A stretch of 40,871 nt of DNA from Limisphaerales bacterium (GTDB lineage Bacteria > Verrucomicrobiota > Verrucomicrobiia > Limisphaerales > UBA11358): contig JANYFN010000241.1 of NCBI GenBank assembly GCA_025362675.1, positions 1 to 40,871 on the forward strand, given 5' to 3'. Positions within the stretch are counted from its first letter, which is position 1. Every line of letters begins with the position of its first letter. The notes beneath the pieces were generated by a model. It did no database searches. It saw nothing but the letters and a program-made list of their open reading frames with translations, and was not told where the DNA came from. The position numbers and the translations under genes were made by a program. Of this stretch, positions 32,320 to 40,422 are shown in pieces.

Positions 32320-33117
32320 TCAAAGCCCGGCGAACACCCGCTGGAAATTTTCTTCCACGCGCGGCGCAAGCGATTCAATTGGTTCGCCCAGAAATTCTGC
32401 GAGCCCTTGGTAAACTGCCCCGAGATTCGCGGGATAGTTTAGCGTTTTGCCATCCGCCGTGGCGAGCGGAAATAAATGCTTCTCCAACGGCAAAGGCTGA
32501 TCTGGCGCATCCGTTTCAATCAACAGTCGCTCAACTGGAACGCTGCGAAATGTTTCGCGCTGACGCAGTTTCCGTTCGTGCAAAAAGTAGCCGGGAAAAC
32601 TGAAATAAGCGCCGAGTTTGGCGAACGCCGGAATGATTTCCGGCGGACCGCCAAAGCTGTGCAGCACGAAGCCGCGCGCGGGCCGTGGATGTTCCCGGAG
32701 CAAATCATTTAGCCTGCCCCAAGTTTGTAAACAGTGAATGCTCACGGGCAAATTCCGTTCCGTTGCCAAACGAAGTTGCGCCAGAAAAACTTCCTCCTGA
32801 CCAGCATAACTTAAATCCGGTTTCCAGCGGTCCAGCCCGATTTCGCCAATGGCACTGGGAATGGCATCGAGAAAAGTTTCCAATATTTTAAGCCAGTCCG
32901 GCGTGCGTTCCGCGAGATACCAAGGATGATAGCCAAAGCTCGGAAGCACCTGTTGGTTTGATTGCGCTAGTTGCAAAACCTGCGTCCAGTCGCTTTCGCA
33001 CACGCCGTTAACCACCATGCGGGCGACGCCGGATTTTTTGCACGCCGCGAGCAATTCATTTTGCTTTCCGCCAAAGCGGTCGTCCTGCAAATGATTGTGC
33101 GCATCGTAGAAATTCAC
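32320..33117 (-). CDS. TatD-family metal-dependent hydrolase
   Basis: 265 residues from a GTG at 33117; the frame is open to 33201, but those codons lie in a repeat. The amidohydrolase-type barrel has FYDAHNHL (HxH at residues 7 and 9), SAIGEIGLD with the bridging Glu, VSIHCLQTWG, LHSFGG, and LIETDAPDQP with the last Asp. TatD enzymes are Mg-dependent DNases or hydrolases in DNA repair and quality control. The asparagine between the two histidines and a modest length are within family range. Next gene upstream is sufE. Confidence 0.85.
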   Translation of the reverse strand: MNFYDAHNHLQDDRFGGKQNELLAACKKSGVARMVVNGVCESDWTQVLQLAQSNQQVLPSFGYHPWYLAERTPDWLKILETFLDAIPSAIGEIGLDRWKPDLSYAGQEEVFLAQLRLATERNLPVSIHCLQTWGRLNDLLREHPRPARGFVLHSFGGPPEIIPAFAKLGAYFSFPGYFLHERKLRQRETFRSVPVERLLIETDAPDQPLPLEKHLFPLATADGKTLNYPANLGAVYQGLAEFLGEPIESLAPRVEENFQRVFAGL

Positions 33118-33160
33118 TTCGAGGATGGAGGATGGAAGATTGCGGATGGCAAGGCAAACC

Positions 33161-33223
33161 AAGTTGGAGTTCAAGCTTTTGCTTACTCCGCCACCGAACA
33201 AGCTAAAGCTTGGACTCCAGCTT
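33161..33223. repeat. Inverted repeat at the sufE-tatD junction
   Basis: Arms AAGTTGGAGTTCAAGC... (33161-33184) and ...GCTTGGACTCCAGCTT (33200-33223) differ at three of 24 positions. The right arm encodes the last six residues (KLESKL) and stop of SufE. Confidence 0.75.
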
Positions 33224-33625
33224 TAGGCGCGCAAAATCTTGGATATACTCCCAAACCTTGGCCAGCGCGTTCCGGCGGTTGGGGGTCAGGTGCTGCGTGA
33301 TGCCCAGCGGCGCGAGAAACTGCGGATCATGCGCCAGAATTTCCGCCGGTGAGTGACCACTGTAAAATTCACAAAGCAAACCGGCGATGGCTTTCACCAC
33401 GAGCGAATCTGAATCACTATGGAAAAAACATTTGCCAGTGCGGAATTCTGAAACCAGCCACAATTTGGCGAGACAGCCGGACAGGAGATTTTTTTCGATG
33501 CGCGTCGCCGACGGCAGCGGTAGCTTTTTTTTGGCACGCTCCACGAGAAAAGCAAAGCGATCCTGTCCGTTTTTGAAAGCGGTAAGTTCGGTCGTAAGTT
33601 GCGCTTGTTTTTCCGCGAGCGTCAT
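33203..33625 (-). CDS. sufE: Cysteine desulfuration protein SufE
   Basis: A 140-residue sulfur acceptor that takes persulfide from SufS to supply Fe-S cluster assembly. The acceptor is Cys51 in LSGCLAKLW, the same residue number as in E. coli SufE. The other conserved part is KAIAGLLCEFYSGHSPAEI. No sufS or sufBCD is next to it. The six C-terminal residues come from a dispersed inverted repeat. Confidence 0.88.
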   Translation of the reverse strand: MTLAEKQAQLTTELTAFKNGQDRFAFLVERAKKKLPLPSATRIEKNLLSGCLAKLWLVSEFRTGKCFFHSDSDSLVVKAIAGLLCEFYSGHSPAEILAHDPQFLAPLGITQHLTPNRRNALAKVWEYIQDFARLKLESKL

Positions 33626-33639
33626 AGCGCGGCCGGCGT

Positions 33640-34494
33640 TTATTCTTGGGGAATCGCCGATTCGCGCGGCGGCTCCGGCTCCCGTTGAACCGGCGGCTCG
33701 GCGGAGCGGGGCGGCTGCTCGCGTTGATCCCGTTGGTCGCGGCGCGGCTCGCGCTGTTCGCGTTGCTCACGCGGTTCGTCGCGACGAGGGCCGCGTTGAG
33801 AAAATTGTTGTTGCGGCGGCGGCGGCGATTGGCGCGGCGGCTGGATGCGGCGGAGCGCGCGGCGTAATTCGTCGATCTCGCGTTCGTCAGCGAGCTTCTG
33901 GCGGTCGGCTACCTCGACGAGTTCGAGAACTTCGTCCAGTTCGTCAAGCAGGCTTTTGAGCGCCTCGGCAATGTGCGTGGCGTGTTCGACGGCTTGGCTG
34001 ATGGCAGAAGTTTCGGCGGGACGGAAATCGGCTGGTTTCACCCATGGCTTCGGACGCTGCGGTTCTGGCCGGCGCTCTGGCTGGCGTTCTGGCTGGCGCG
34101 GGCGCAAAGGTTGTTCCCGCAGGCGTTCGGGTGGCACCGAACGTTCTGGTTCCGACACGGGCAGATGTTCTTCCGCAATTTCCGATTCAGAATGCTCCGG
34201 TGGCTCGGCGGCGTGCGAGGCAAATTCAGACGGCTCCTCGGCGTGCGGCGTGCGGAATCCGCCTTTGTTTTCCGGCTCATGCTCCTCGTGCTCGGAATGA
34301 TCCATCGCTTCGGCGGGCGGCGCGTTGGGTTCCAGGCTGTCCGGCGCGGGCGAACTATTTTCGGTTCCCGAGGCGAGGTTTTTGGGCGCGCCCGTGCGCG
34401 GACCACGGCCACGACCACCTCGACGACCGCGACGGCGGGCAGCGGGACGACGGGCGGCGGCGGGCAGGTTCAGGTTTGAATTTTCGTCAGGCAC
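33640..34494 (-). CDS. Low-complexity Arg/Pro/Glu-rich protein with a coiled-coil segment
   Basis: A 284-residue protein with a basic N-terminus (ARRPAARRRGRRGGRGRG), an acidic middle (EHEEHEPENKGG, EEPSEFASHAAEPPEHSE) and a predicted helix, about 165-215 (ATHIAEALKSLLDELDEVLE). A tail of RDEP/REQ/RDQR repeats follows. RGG-type tracts and alternating charge suggest RNA or nucleic-acid binding and possibly condensate formation, which is inference. No family is recognised. It lies 14 bp upstream of sufE on the same strand. Confidence 0.6.
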   Translation of the reverse strand: MPDENSNLNLPAAARRPAARRRGRRGGRGRGPRTGAPKNLASGTENSSPAPDSLEPNAPPAEAMDHSEHEEHEPENKGGFRTPHAEEPSEFASHAAEPPEHSESEIAEEHLPVSEPERSVPPERLREQPLRPRQPERQPERRPEPQRPKPWVKPADFRPAETSAISQAVEHATHIAEALKSLLDELDEVLELVEVADRQKLADEREIDELRRALRRIQPPRQSPPPPQQQFSQRGPRRDEPREQREQREPRRDQRDQREQPPRSAEPPVQREPEPPRESAIPQE

Positions 34495-34545
34495 AGGTTT
34501 TCCGTGAGGATGGCTGTTGGGCGCGTAAATGCAATGGCGAAGTGG

Positions 34546-35748
34546 TTACTTCTTGACGAACAGGGCGACGCTGGCACTGAAGCCGTGGAGGAAATTTTTA
34601 TCACCGACCGGCCCAATTTCGCCATTGCAGAAAAATCCAGCCACGCCCGTCGGGCCGAAGTGCGCCTGCAATAATTCGGCATCGTGGCTAGGGCGACCGA
34701 ACAAATTCTTGCCGCGGCCATTGCAGCAGAACAAGGCGCCGCCGAAAATTTCGCGACCATCCAGATTTTTTTTCGTGCGCGTGAGCAACTCGTTCAAATC
34801 TTCCGAGGCGGCCGCCGCATCGCGGCGCTGAAATTGCACCGTCTGGCCCATGCGCGGCAAGGCGCCCACAGCGAGGACGCCGGATTGCGGATCCCCGCCA
34901 ATCAGGTTTCGCACCAGAAAATCACCGCGGTGAAAATCCTCCAGATATTCGTTCACGACGAGACCGATATGCAGATTGCCCGCCGACTTTTTTTGATCTT
35001 CCGCCGAAAGTTTTTGCACCGTCTCGTTCAACACCGCGTAGGCCGGGCGATTGCCGATGTTGCGGATGAGATTGTGTTCCACGCGCGTCAACGTCCATGC
35101 TTCGCCGATCGGCGTGCAGCCTTGCGAGACCACGCCCGTGACCGCGATGTCACCACCGATGGCGAGCGCTACACCACCCTCTTCAAACACTTCGCCGTCG
35201 AGGTAAAGCTGCGTGACTGGTTCGGTAGCATTCCCGACCGCCGCGCCAGCGGCCATCCCGCCGTAAACTGGCTGCTGCGGAAAATTCTGATTCCAGGAAC
35301 GGAGCCAGCTTTCGCCGTCGAGATGAAACGGGTCAATGAACGCAAGCCAACCATTCACGTCTTTGGGCGTCAGCCCGGATTTGGCTGACCAAGTCGTCGT
35401 CGTCACCGCCGCATCTGCCACGTCATCCTGGGTGAAATGAAAGCCGCGCAGTTTCGCGCCTGGCAGCGAATAGAGCGCCAGCACCAGACCACCCGCACCC
35501 TCGATCTCCTCTGCGTTGGCCACCAATCCATTGCTGGAGCAACCAGCGAGCAAAGGAATTTTGGCATGAACGCGGAGAATCTCCAAAACCGTCTCCGCGT
35601 GCGGAAATAATTTTGGCGACATGAAAACGAGGCCGAGCGAAACCTGCGGTGCGGGCAGGCGCGCGCGCAACCGTCGCGCCCAGTCGGCGAGGCGTCCTTC
35701 GTCCATCCCCTCGGACCAATAGGCGGCAATCGAATTTTCTTTGCTCAA
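34546..35748 (-). CDS. FIST-domain sensor protein
   Basis: A 400-residue protein with FIST_N (about 25-215; VSLGLVFMSPKLFPHAETVL, LLAGCSSNGLVANAEEI) and FIST_C (about 225-385; LVVNEYLEDFHRGDFLVRNL, GGALFCCNGRGKNLFGRP). FIST modules bind small ligands such as amino acids and often occur in signalling proteins. Here they stand alone without a kinase or methyl-accepting part. The TTG at 35748 is the only upstream start and has no ribosome site; a start at Met15 would trim the domain. No partner gene is adjacent, although lysA is 108 bp upstream. Confidence 0.8.
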   Translation of the reverse strand: MSKENSIAAYWSEGMDEGRLADWARRLRARLPAPQVSLGLVFMSPKLFPHAETVLEILRVHAKIPLLAGCSSNGLVANAEEIEGAGGLVLALYSLPGAKLRGFHFTQDDVADAAVTTTTWSAKSGLTPKDVNGWLAFIDPFHLDGESWLRSWNQNFPQQPVYGGMAAGAAVGNATEPVTQLYLDGEVFEEGGVALAIGGDIAVTGVVSQGCTPIGEAWTLTRVEHNLIRNIGNRPAYAVLNETVQKLSAEDQKKSAGNLHIGLVVNEYLEDFHRGDFLVRNLIGGDPQSGVLAVGALPRMGQTVQFQRRDAAAASEDLNELLTRTKKNLDGREIFGGALFCCNGRGKNLFGRPSHDAELLQAHFGPTGVAGFFCNGEIGPVGDKNFLHGFSASVALFVKK

Positions 35749-35856
35749 GCGTTTGAATTTAGACCAGCGGCGTCATATTGCAAAGGGAGAATCGCCTTTG
35801 CCTCAAAAGGTTTTTCAACCGGCGCGCTGTAATATTGCCTTCGGAAAAAAAGCCGT

Positions 35857-37155
35857 TCACTTGAGCCATTTTGCCACGTTTTCGCCCGCCCAAGTGGCTT
35901 CCACTTTTTGACGTTCACGCACCGCGGCGAATTTCTTGCCGCTCACGAGAATTTCCGCCGTCAACGGACGCGTGTTGTAAGTGCTCGCCATCACGAAGCC
36001 ATAAGCGCCCGCGCTCATCAGCACGAGATGTTCGCCTTCGGTGAACTTCGGCAACGGCCGATCCTTGCAGAAATAATCGCCGGACTCGCACACGCCACCA
36101 ACGACATCGGATGAAATCGTAGCCGCATTTTTTTTGGCGAGTGGCAAAATCTGGTGATACGCCTCGTAGAACGCCGGGCGAATCAAATCGTTCATCGCCG
36201 CATCCACGATCACGAAATTTTTTCGACCCGTGCGTTTTACATATTCGACGTGCGTGACGAGCACGCCTGCGTTGCCGCAAATGAAACGGCCCGGCTCCAT
36301 CAAAATTTTCAAGCCAAGCGGTTGCAACAACGGCAACAGTTTGTCCGCGTATTTCTGCGGCGTGAGAATTTTTTTCGCCGCCGCCGATTTCCACCATGCG
36401 GGCGAACCGCTTTCCAATGCCGGTTTGTAAACGATGCCCAAGCCGCCGCCGATACTGAAGAATTCGATGCCGTGCCGCGCCTTCAATTTTTTCACGAGCG
36501 GCAACATTTTTTGCACCGCCTTTTCAAACGGCGTCGTCTCCGTGATCTGCGAACCGATGTGCATCTGCACGCCACGCAACCGGAGATTTTTCAATTTCGC
36601 CGCGCGCGCATACACGCCTTCGATCAATTCAAACGCGATACCGAATTTATCTTCGTAAGTGCCCGTCGTGATTTTCGCGTGGGTTTTCGCGGCGATATTG
36701 GGGTTCACGCGCACGGCCACCGGCGCGATTTTTTTCAAGCGCGCCGCAACTTTATTGATTCGCACCAACTCCGGCTCGCTTTCGGCGGTGAAACAAAAAA
36801 CATTTTGGCGCATGGCAAATTCAATCTCCGCCTCCGTTTTGGCCGCGCCCGCGAAAACACATTTCGTCGGATCGCCGCCCGCCTTGATGACGCGCATCAA
36901 TTCGCCGACGCTAACAATGTCGAAGCCGCTGCCGCAATTCGCCAGCGTGCGCAGCACGGAGAGATTGGAATTCGATTTCACCGCGAAGCAGACCAGGTGG
37001 TCGATCGGCTTCATGGCGCTATCGAGTTTGTGGAAATGATTTTCCAGCGTGGCCTGCGAATAAACGTAGAGCGGCGTGCCGAATTTTTTCACGAGCGTAT
37101 CCAGACCGACACCTTCGCATTGAAGTTTGTTACCGACGTAATGAAATTGATGCAT
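35857..37155 (-). CDS. lysA: Diaminopimelate decarboxylase
   Basis: 432 residues from the ATG at 37155. It is a PLP fold-type III enzyme converting meso-diaminopimelate to lysine. PLP Lys60 lies in FAVKSNSN. GGGLGIVY and EPGRFICGNAG bind the cofactor phosphate, and CESGDYF carries the catalytic Cys from the neighbouring subunit. The frame extends 12 codons further, but homology starts at MHQFHY. Divalent charge pattern and length are normal. Downstream on the same strand is the FIST gene, while the upstream region holds a palindromic repeat. Confidence 0.95.
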   Translation of the reverse strand: MHQFHYVGNKLQCEGVGLDTLVKKFGTPLYVYSQATLENHFHKLDSAMKPIDHLVCFAVKSNSNLSVLRTLANCGSGFDIVSVGELMRVIKAGGDPTKCVFAGAAKTEAEIEFAMRQNVFCFTAESEPELVRINKVAARLKKIAPVAVRVNPNIAAKTHAKITTGTYEDKFGIAFELIEGVYARAAKLKNLRLRGVQMHIGSQITETTPFEKAVQKMLPLVKKLKARHGIEFFSIGGGLGIVYKPALESGSPAWWKSAAAKKILTPQKYADKLLPLLQPLGLKILMEPGRFICGNAGVLVTHVEYVKRTGRKNFVIVDAAMNDLIRPAFYEAYHQILPLAKKNAATISSDVVGGVCESGDYFCKDRPLPKFTEGEHLVLMSAGAYGFVMASTYNTRPLTAEILVSGKKFAAVRERQKVEATWAGENVAKWLK

Positions 37156-37223
37156 AAAGGCACATTTTATGCACGCGCGGCGAAAGTTCAAGATTGGGAT
37201 TTAGTAAGAGTGATATCATTTGG

Positions 37224-37288
37224 TGGGGCGAGCGTGCTCGCTAGCCGCTTGGTCTAGCGACGTTCGGCTCGCGAGGACGCTCGCCCCA
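37224..37288. repeat. Palindromic repeat upstream of lysA
   Basis: TGGGGCGAGCGTGCTCGCTA... (37224-37247) and its near-complement ...CGAGGACGCTCGCCCCA (37265-37288) pair at 22 of 24 positions around a 17-bp loop. This is REP-like, sited between the end of the mutase gene and the lysA start. Confidence 0.85.
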
Positions 37289-37316
37289 GCAGCTTTTGCC
37301 AAGCTTGAAACACCAT

Positions 37317-39242
37317 TTACCGACGACGCCGGGCCGCAACTGCGGGCCGGGCCGCCGCAGCGATGAGCGAGATTTTCCGCGCCATCACTGGATCTACATC
37401 CCAGCGGCCCACTTTTTTGGTCGGCTCGATTTCGCTGATTGAATCTCTGCCCGCGCGGCCTGGATAAACCCCGTCCGCCTTGTCGCCGAAAACACCGCTG
37501 TAGAGCGCCTCCACAAACGACGGCGCCTGGGCAGCTTTTTTCAAAACGTCGTTGATGCCTAAAATAATTTCATCGCGCCACACGTCCGCTTGGGCCGTCG
37601 GCGTAATATCCGTCTGGCCGAAGAAACGGAACGCTTCCTCGATTGCGCGCAACGCGCCCACGCGTCCATCCGCTGTGATCGAGCCGCGCGAAAACGCCTC
37701 GTCGGTGGAAGCCGTCGTGATCGCATCCACGCCGAGCGTCGAGCACATCGCCGCGTGCAATGCGGTGGTCGCAGCCGATTGTTCCTTCTCCTCCGTGTGC
37801 GTCATGAAACCGATCGGTTCGCCTGGCCAGATTGGGAAATCAGCGATGGCTTGCAGCGCGCGGATTTTCGCGAAGTTGTAATCCACGTAATTCTGCTCCA
37901 TGAATTCATTCACCATCACATAAGGCCCGTGGCAGAGCAGCGGTTTGAGAATCGGTTGCGCACCGAGCCGTTTGCCGAGCGCGGCCATCACCAACATTCC
38001 CGCGAAAGCCTTGTGCGGCGGCGAACCGGCGAGCTCTTCATTCGTCGGAATATCGAACGGCATGTTGTAACGCGCCGCGATGCGCATCGCCTCTACGCCA
38101 TCCACCGTGAGCCGCGCGGGATCAGTGCCGCCGCAAATGGAACCATAGATGATGTTGATCTTAGTCATGTCCGCGCCGAGGAAGCCGGACAGCACCGCGA
38201 TTTCCGGCGTATTCAAACCCCGATGCGCGCGCACCGTCCAGAGCGTCGCCTTGTCGAGCGAACGTTTGATGAGCGACAAATTCGCGTAAGTGACGGGCGT
38301 GCCATCCTCGGCGTTCGTGAGAAAACCATCCATCAAACCTTCCGTGCGCGCGCCCCACGCCGGATCAAAATGCAGCACGCCATCCGCACCCCAACTTTCC
38401 GCCACCTTGATGTGCATGCCGTCCATCATCGGGCAACCCGTGCCGTATTGGACGAACACCAGCGGCTTGGTGCGTCCGTGCTGCAACACGCGCGGATGGA
38501 AATTTTTCTTGGCGATGTCAATGCGCCGCAAGTAGGCATCAATTTCTTTTTGCGTGATCTGCCGCACGCTCGACGGGCAAGTGTTGCGCTGGAAAAAATC
38601 CACGATGTTCTCGTCGCACTGCGCCAGATAATCCCGCGTGAAAGGCAGCGCCGTATAACTTTCTACCGAGCCTTTCACCTCCTGCAACTGCGACTCCGTG
38701 ATCTGCGCCCGCACCACACCGGGCGAGGATTTGTTGGACGTCCAATCCAAAATTCCATCGACGATTTGGTCGAGCAATTTCCGGGTGGTAGAATCCTTCA
38801 CCTCGTTGCTGTGCGGGAAGGGAAACTTCGGTTTATCTTTGACCGGATGCGTGACGTGACGCGCGAGCTCGGGATTTTTTTCGATGAGCGCGTGGATCTC
38901 CTCGATGCGCGTGTGCGGGCCGTAGCCAGCCTCAAAGCCTAAGCTCTTGGCCAGTTCATCCGTGACCGCCATGCCGCCGATAGCCACGCGGACTTTTCCA
39001 AAAATTCCTTGCGCCGTGAGCACATGCCGCACGCGTCGAAATAATTGTTCCACGCCGTAACCGACCGTGCGGCCCACAAAAATCATGTCAATTTTTTCCG
39101 CGATGGCGGCCTCGCCGATTTCTTCCACAGTGATGTCCGGCGGCAGCAGGACGCACTCGTAACCAAGAACCTCAAGCTTCCGCTTGATGAGTTTCAAGCC
39201 GGCGTCGTGAACCGGATCGAGCGGAGCGAGCAATATTTTCAT
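37317..39242 (-). CDS. Putative cobalamin-dependent mutase (B12 domain plus barrel)
   Basis: A 641-residue protein. Residues 1-125 fold like the B12-binding domain of glutamate or methylmalonyl-CoA mutase. LDPVHDAG (8-15) contains the D..H..G pattern of base-off/His-on cobalamin proteins with one extra residue; VAIGGMAV follows. Residues ~190-560 look like a catalytic barrel (FVQYGTGCPMMDGMH, IYGSICGGTDPARL, PIGFMTHTEEKEQSAATT). The layout resembles a fusion of the S and E subunits of glutamate mutase, but the barrel lacks motifs I can assign to that enzyme. The tail is Ala/Arg-rich. ATG 39242 follows the 74-residue gene by 82 bp. The substrate is unknown. Confidence 0.6.
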   Translation of the reverse strand: MKILLAPLDPVHDAGLKLIKRKLEVLGYECVLLPPDITVEEIGEAAIAEKIDMIFVGRTVGYGVEQLFRRVRHVLTAQGIFGKVRVAIGGMAVTDELAKSLGFEAGYGPHTRIEEIHALIEKNPELARHVTHPVKDKPKFPFPHSNEVKDSTTRKLLDQIVDGILDWTSNKSSPGVVRAQITESQLQEVKGSVESYTALPFTRDYLAQCDENIVDFFQRNTCPSSVRQITQKEIDAYLRRIDIAKKNFHPRVLQHGRTKPLVFVQYGTGCPMMDGMHIKVAESWGADGVLHFDPAWGARTEGLMDGFLTNAEDGTPVTYANLSLIKRSLDKATLWTVRAHRGLNTPEIAVLSGFLGADMTKINIIYGSICGGTDPARLTVDGVEAMRIAARYNMPFDIPTNEELAGSPPHKAFAGMLVMAALGKRLGAQPILKPLLCHGPYVMVNEFMEQNYVDYNFAKIRALQAIADFPIWPGEPIGFMTHTEEKEQSAATTALHAAMCSTLGVDAITTASTDEAFSRGSITADGRVGALRAIEEAFRFFGQTDITPTAQADVWRDEIILGINDVLKKAAQAPSFVEALYSGVFGDKADGVYPGRAGRDSISEIEPTKKVGRWDVDPVMARKISLIAAAARPAVAARRRR

Positions 39243-39324
39243 AAATCAAAATTCGAATGACGAATGACGAAATTCAAAGCCGTTTTTGTTTCGGACTTCG
39301 AATTTTGAATTTCGAGTTTTCATT
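39243..39324. repeat. AT-rich direct/inverted repeat spacer
   Basis: AATTCGAATGACGAATGACG and the facing TTCGAATTTTGAATTTCGAG form degenerate inverted and direct repeats in the 82-bp spacer between the 74-residue gene and the mutase gene. Same style as the CGAATCA array in ispG. Confidence 0.5.
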
Positions 39325-39549
39325 TCATTCCTTGAGCCAGGTGTAAGTGTCGCCGGGTTTGTTCATGTAGGCGCGGACGCGGAAATGCGCGCCGGGGCCG
39401 TTGAAATCCAGCGAGACGATGACGAACCGCGCGAGGCCGAGCGATTGCATCAGCTTGCCGACGAGTTCCTTCGCCTCCGCCTCGCTTTCGCACAGCACGA
39501 AGCTCTCAATGTCCAAAGCATCAACGATGGTGTCACGGGCGGTGGTCAT
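39325..39549 (-). CDS. 74-residue conserved-looking partner of the mutase
   Basis: A 74-residue protein from ATG 39549 (MTTARDTIVDALDIESFVLC; EAKELVGKLMQSLGLARFVI; a final strand pair with NGPGAHFRVRAYMNKPGD). It is a small alpha/beta fold without signal peptide. The frame is open to 39597, but the first Met of the second copy at 39941 confirms this start. It sits directly upstream of the mutase gene and may be a subunit or chaperone. I do not recognise the family. Confidence 0.65.
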   Translation of the reverse strand: MTTARDTIVDALDIESFVLCESEAEAKELVGKLMQSLGLARFVIVSLDFNGPGAHFRVRAYMNKPGDTYTWLKE

Positions 39550-39655
39550 AAAATTAATTCGGGTTGAGAAAGAAAATTGTTCGGGCAAACACGGCAAAAG
39601 TTTTTGTCGTGCGGAAATGCCGAGCGGAAATTTTCTGTCGCCTGAAATGTCCGGT

Positions 39656-39869
39656 GAACGCCAACGGCGTTCCAGCCATCAGCCCAGGGTTGCGCCGTCG
39701 GCGCTACCCTGGGTAGGCGATGGGAAATGATTTCAACCCTGAAGGGGTTGTGTCGTGCGGATTCGCGCCGAGGATGCAACCCTTTCAGGGTTGTGGTTTT
39801 TTGTGCAAGTGACCCAGGGTAGGCGCAAGCGCCAACTCTGGGCTGAATGACAGAACGCCGTAGGCGTTC
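39656..39869. repeat. Mirror-symmetric array of six hairpins (A-B-C-C'-B'-A')
   Basis: A: GAACGCC-AAC-GGCGTTC at 39656-39672. B: CCCAGGGT...ACCCTGGG with inner GCGCC/GGCGC at 39683-39713. C: CAACCCTGAAGGGGTTG at 39734-39750. C': CAACCCTTTCAGGGTTG at 39777-39793. B': CCCAGGGT...CTCTGGG with inner GGCGC/GCGCC at 39813-39842. A': GAACGCC-GTA-GGCGTTC at 39853-39869. The order is an exact mirror image, so the whole unit is one large palindrome made of six small ones. Confidence 0.92.
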
Positions 39870-39880
39870 CAGCCCGCGCC

Positions 39881-39941
39881 CGCACAGCCCGAAACTCTCG
39901 ATGTCCAACGCATCAACAATGGTGTCGCGGGCGGTTGTCAT
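39881..39941 (-). pseudogene. Truncated copy of the 74-residue gene
   Basis: 61 bp match 39489-39549 at 54 of 61 positions. They encode the same start (MTTARDTIVDALDIESFGLC) beginning at ATG 39941. Homology stops 11 bp from the hairpin array, which replaces the rest of the gene. Confidence 0.8.
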
Positions 39942-39972
39942 AAATTTTAATTCGTAAATTTTTTTGCAGGCG

Positions 39973-40410
39973 TTAATCCCACCAAACAGCGATTAATTTT
40001 GAACCGTTTTGAATGTTTGGTAGGCCGATAAATTTGGAAAGGTCGCTTTCAATCCAAACATCCGAGACTTCAAAATCTGAAAACCAATCTCGCACAGTTT
40101 CCAAGTCGGCTGTTGTCACAACATAAATCGAATCGCTGCTAATCCAAATGTCTTCACATTCTTCAGCGTCTGAAAAATCGTAAAACCGGACAAACGCAGC
40201 CGAAACTTCTGGCCGCTTTTGAATTTCCCGCAAGCGTGCGTGGAATTGTGATGCGGAAATCGGCTTTGAATTATTTGCACAAATCGTGCAATGCGAATCA
40301 TCGTAGCCATCGAAATACAAATCGGGAGAAAGCAAAATTTCTTTTTCACCGGCTGTTTCTAACCGTTTGATTTGCTCAATCAACGCGCGTTTTTTTATTT
40401 GATTAATCAT
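39973..40410 (-). CDS. AT-rich hypothetical protein
   Basis: A 145-residue soluble protein with no signal or membrane span (SASQFHARLREIQKRPEVSA, FVRFYDFSDAEECEDIWISS, then DVWIESDLSKFIGLPNIQNG). It has many aromatic and acidic residues and ends AVWWD. No family recognised. Base composition is visibly more AT-rich than neighbouring genes, like the gene at 26016, which suggests transfer. ATG 40410 lies 12 bp after the next gene upstream, so it sits inside the mutase-side operon. Confidence 0.6.
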   Translation of the reverse strand: MINQIKKRALIEQIKRLETAGEKEILLSPDLYFDGYDDSHCTICANNSKPISASQFHARLREIQKRPEVSAAFVRFYDFSDAEECEDIWISSDSIYVVTTADLETVRDWFSDFEVSDVWIESDLSKFIGLPNIQNGSKLIAVWWD

Positions 40411-40422
40411 TTTTGATATTTC

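Larger units (their letters stand above)
39550..39972. other. Gene-poor stretch with a mirror repeat and a truncated gene copy
   Basis: 423 bp without a credible intact gene. It holds the six-hairpin mirror repeat (39656-39869) and a fragment homologous to the start of the 74-residue gene (39881-39941). The long minus-strand frame across it (39546-39941) reads through the palindromes and is not a real protein. Confidence 0.75.

Noticed and set aside
36154-37257. 367-residue plus-strand ORF opposite lysA
   Set aside because: Phe/Arg-rich antisense shadow of a conserved enzyme; runs through a palindrome at its end.
37590-38942. 450-residue plus-strand ORF opposite the mutase
   Set aside because: Arg/His-rich antisense frame caused by GC-rich codons of the real gene.
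39546-39941. 131-residue ORF as a real gene
   Set aside because: It begins like the 74-residue gene but continues through palindromic hairpins; best read as a truncated copy plus repeat.
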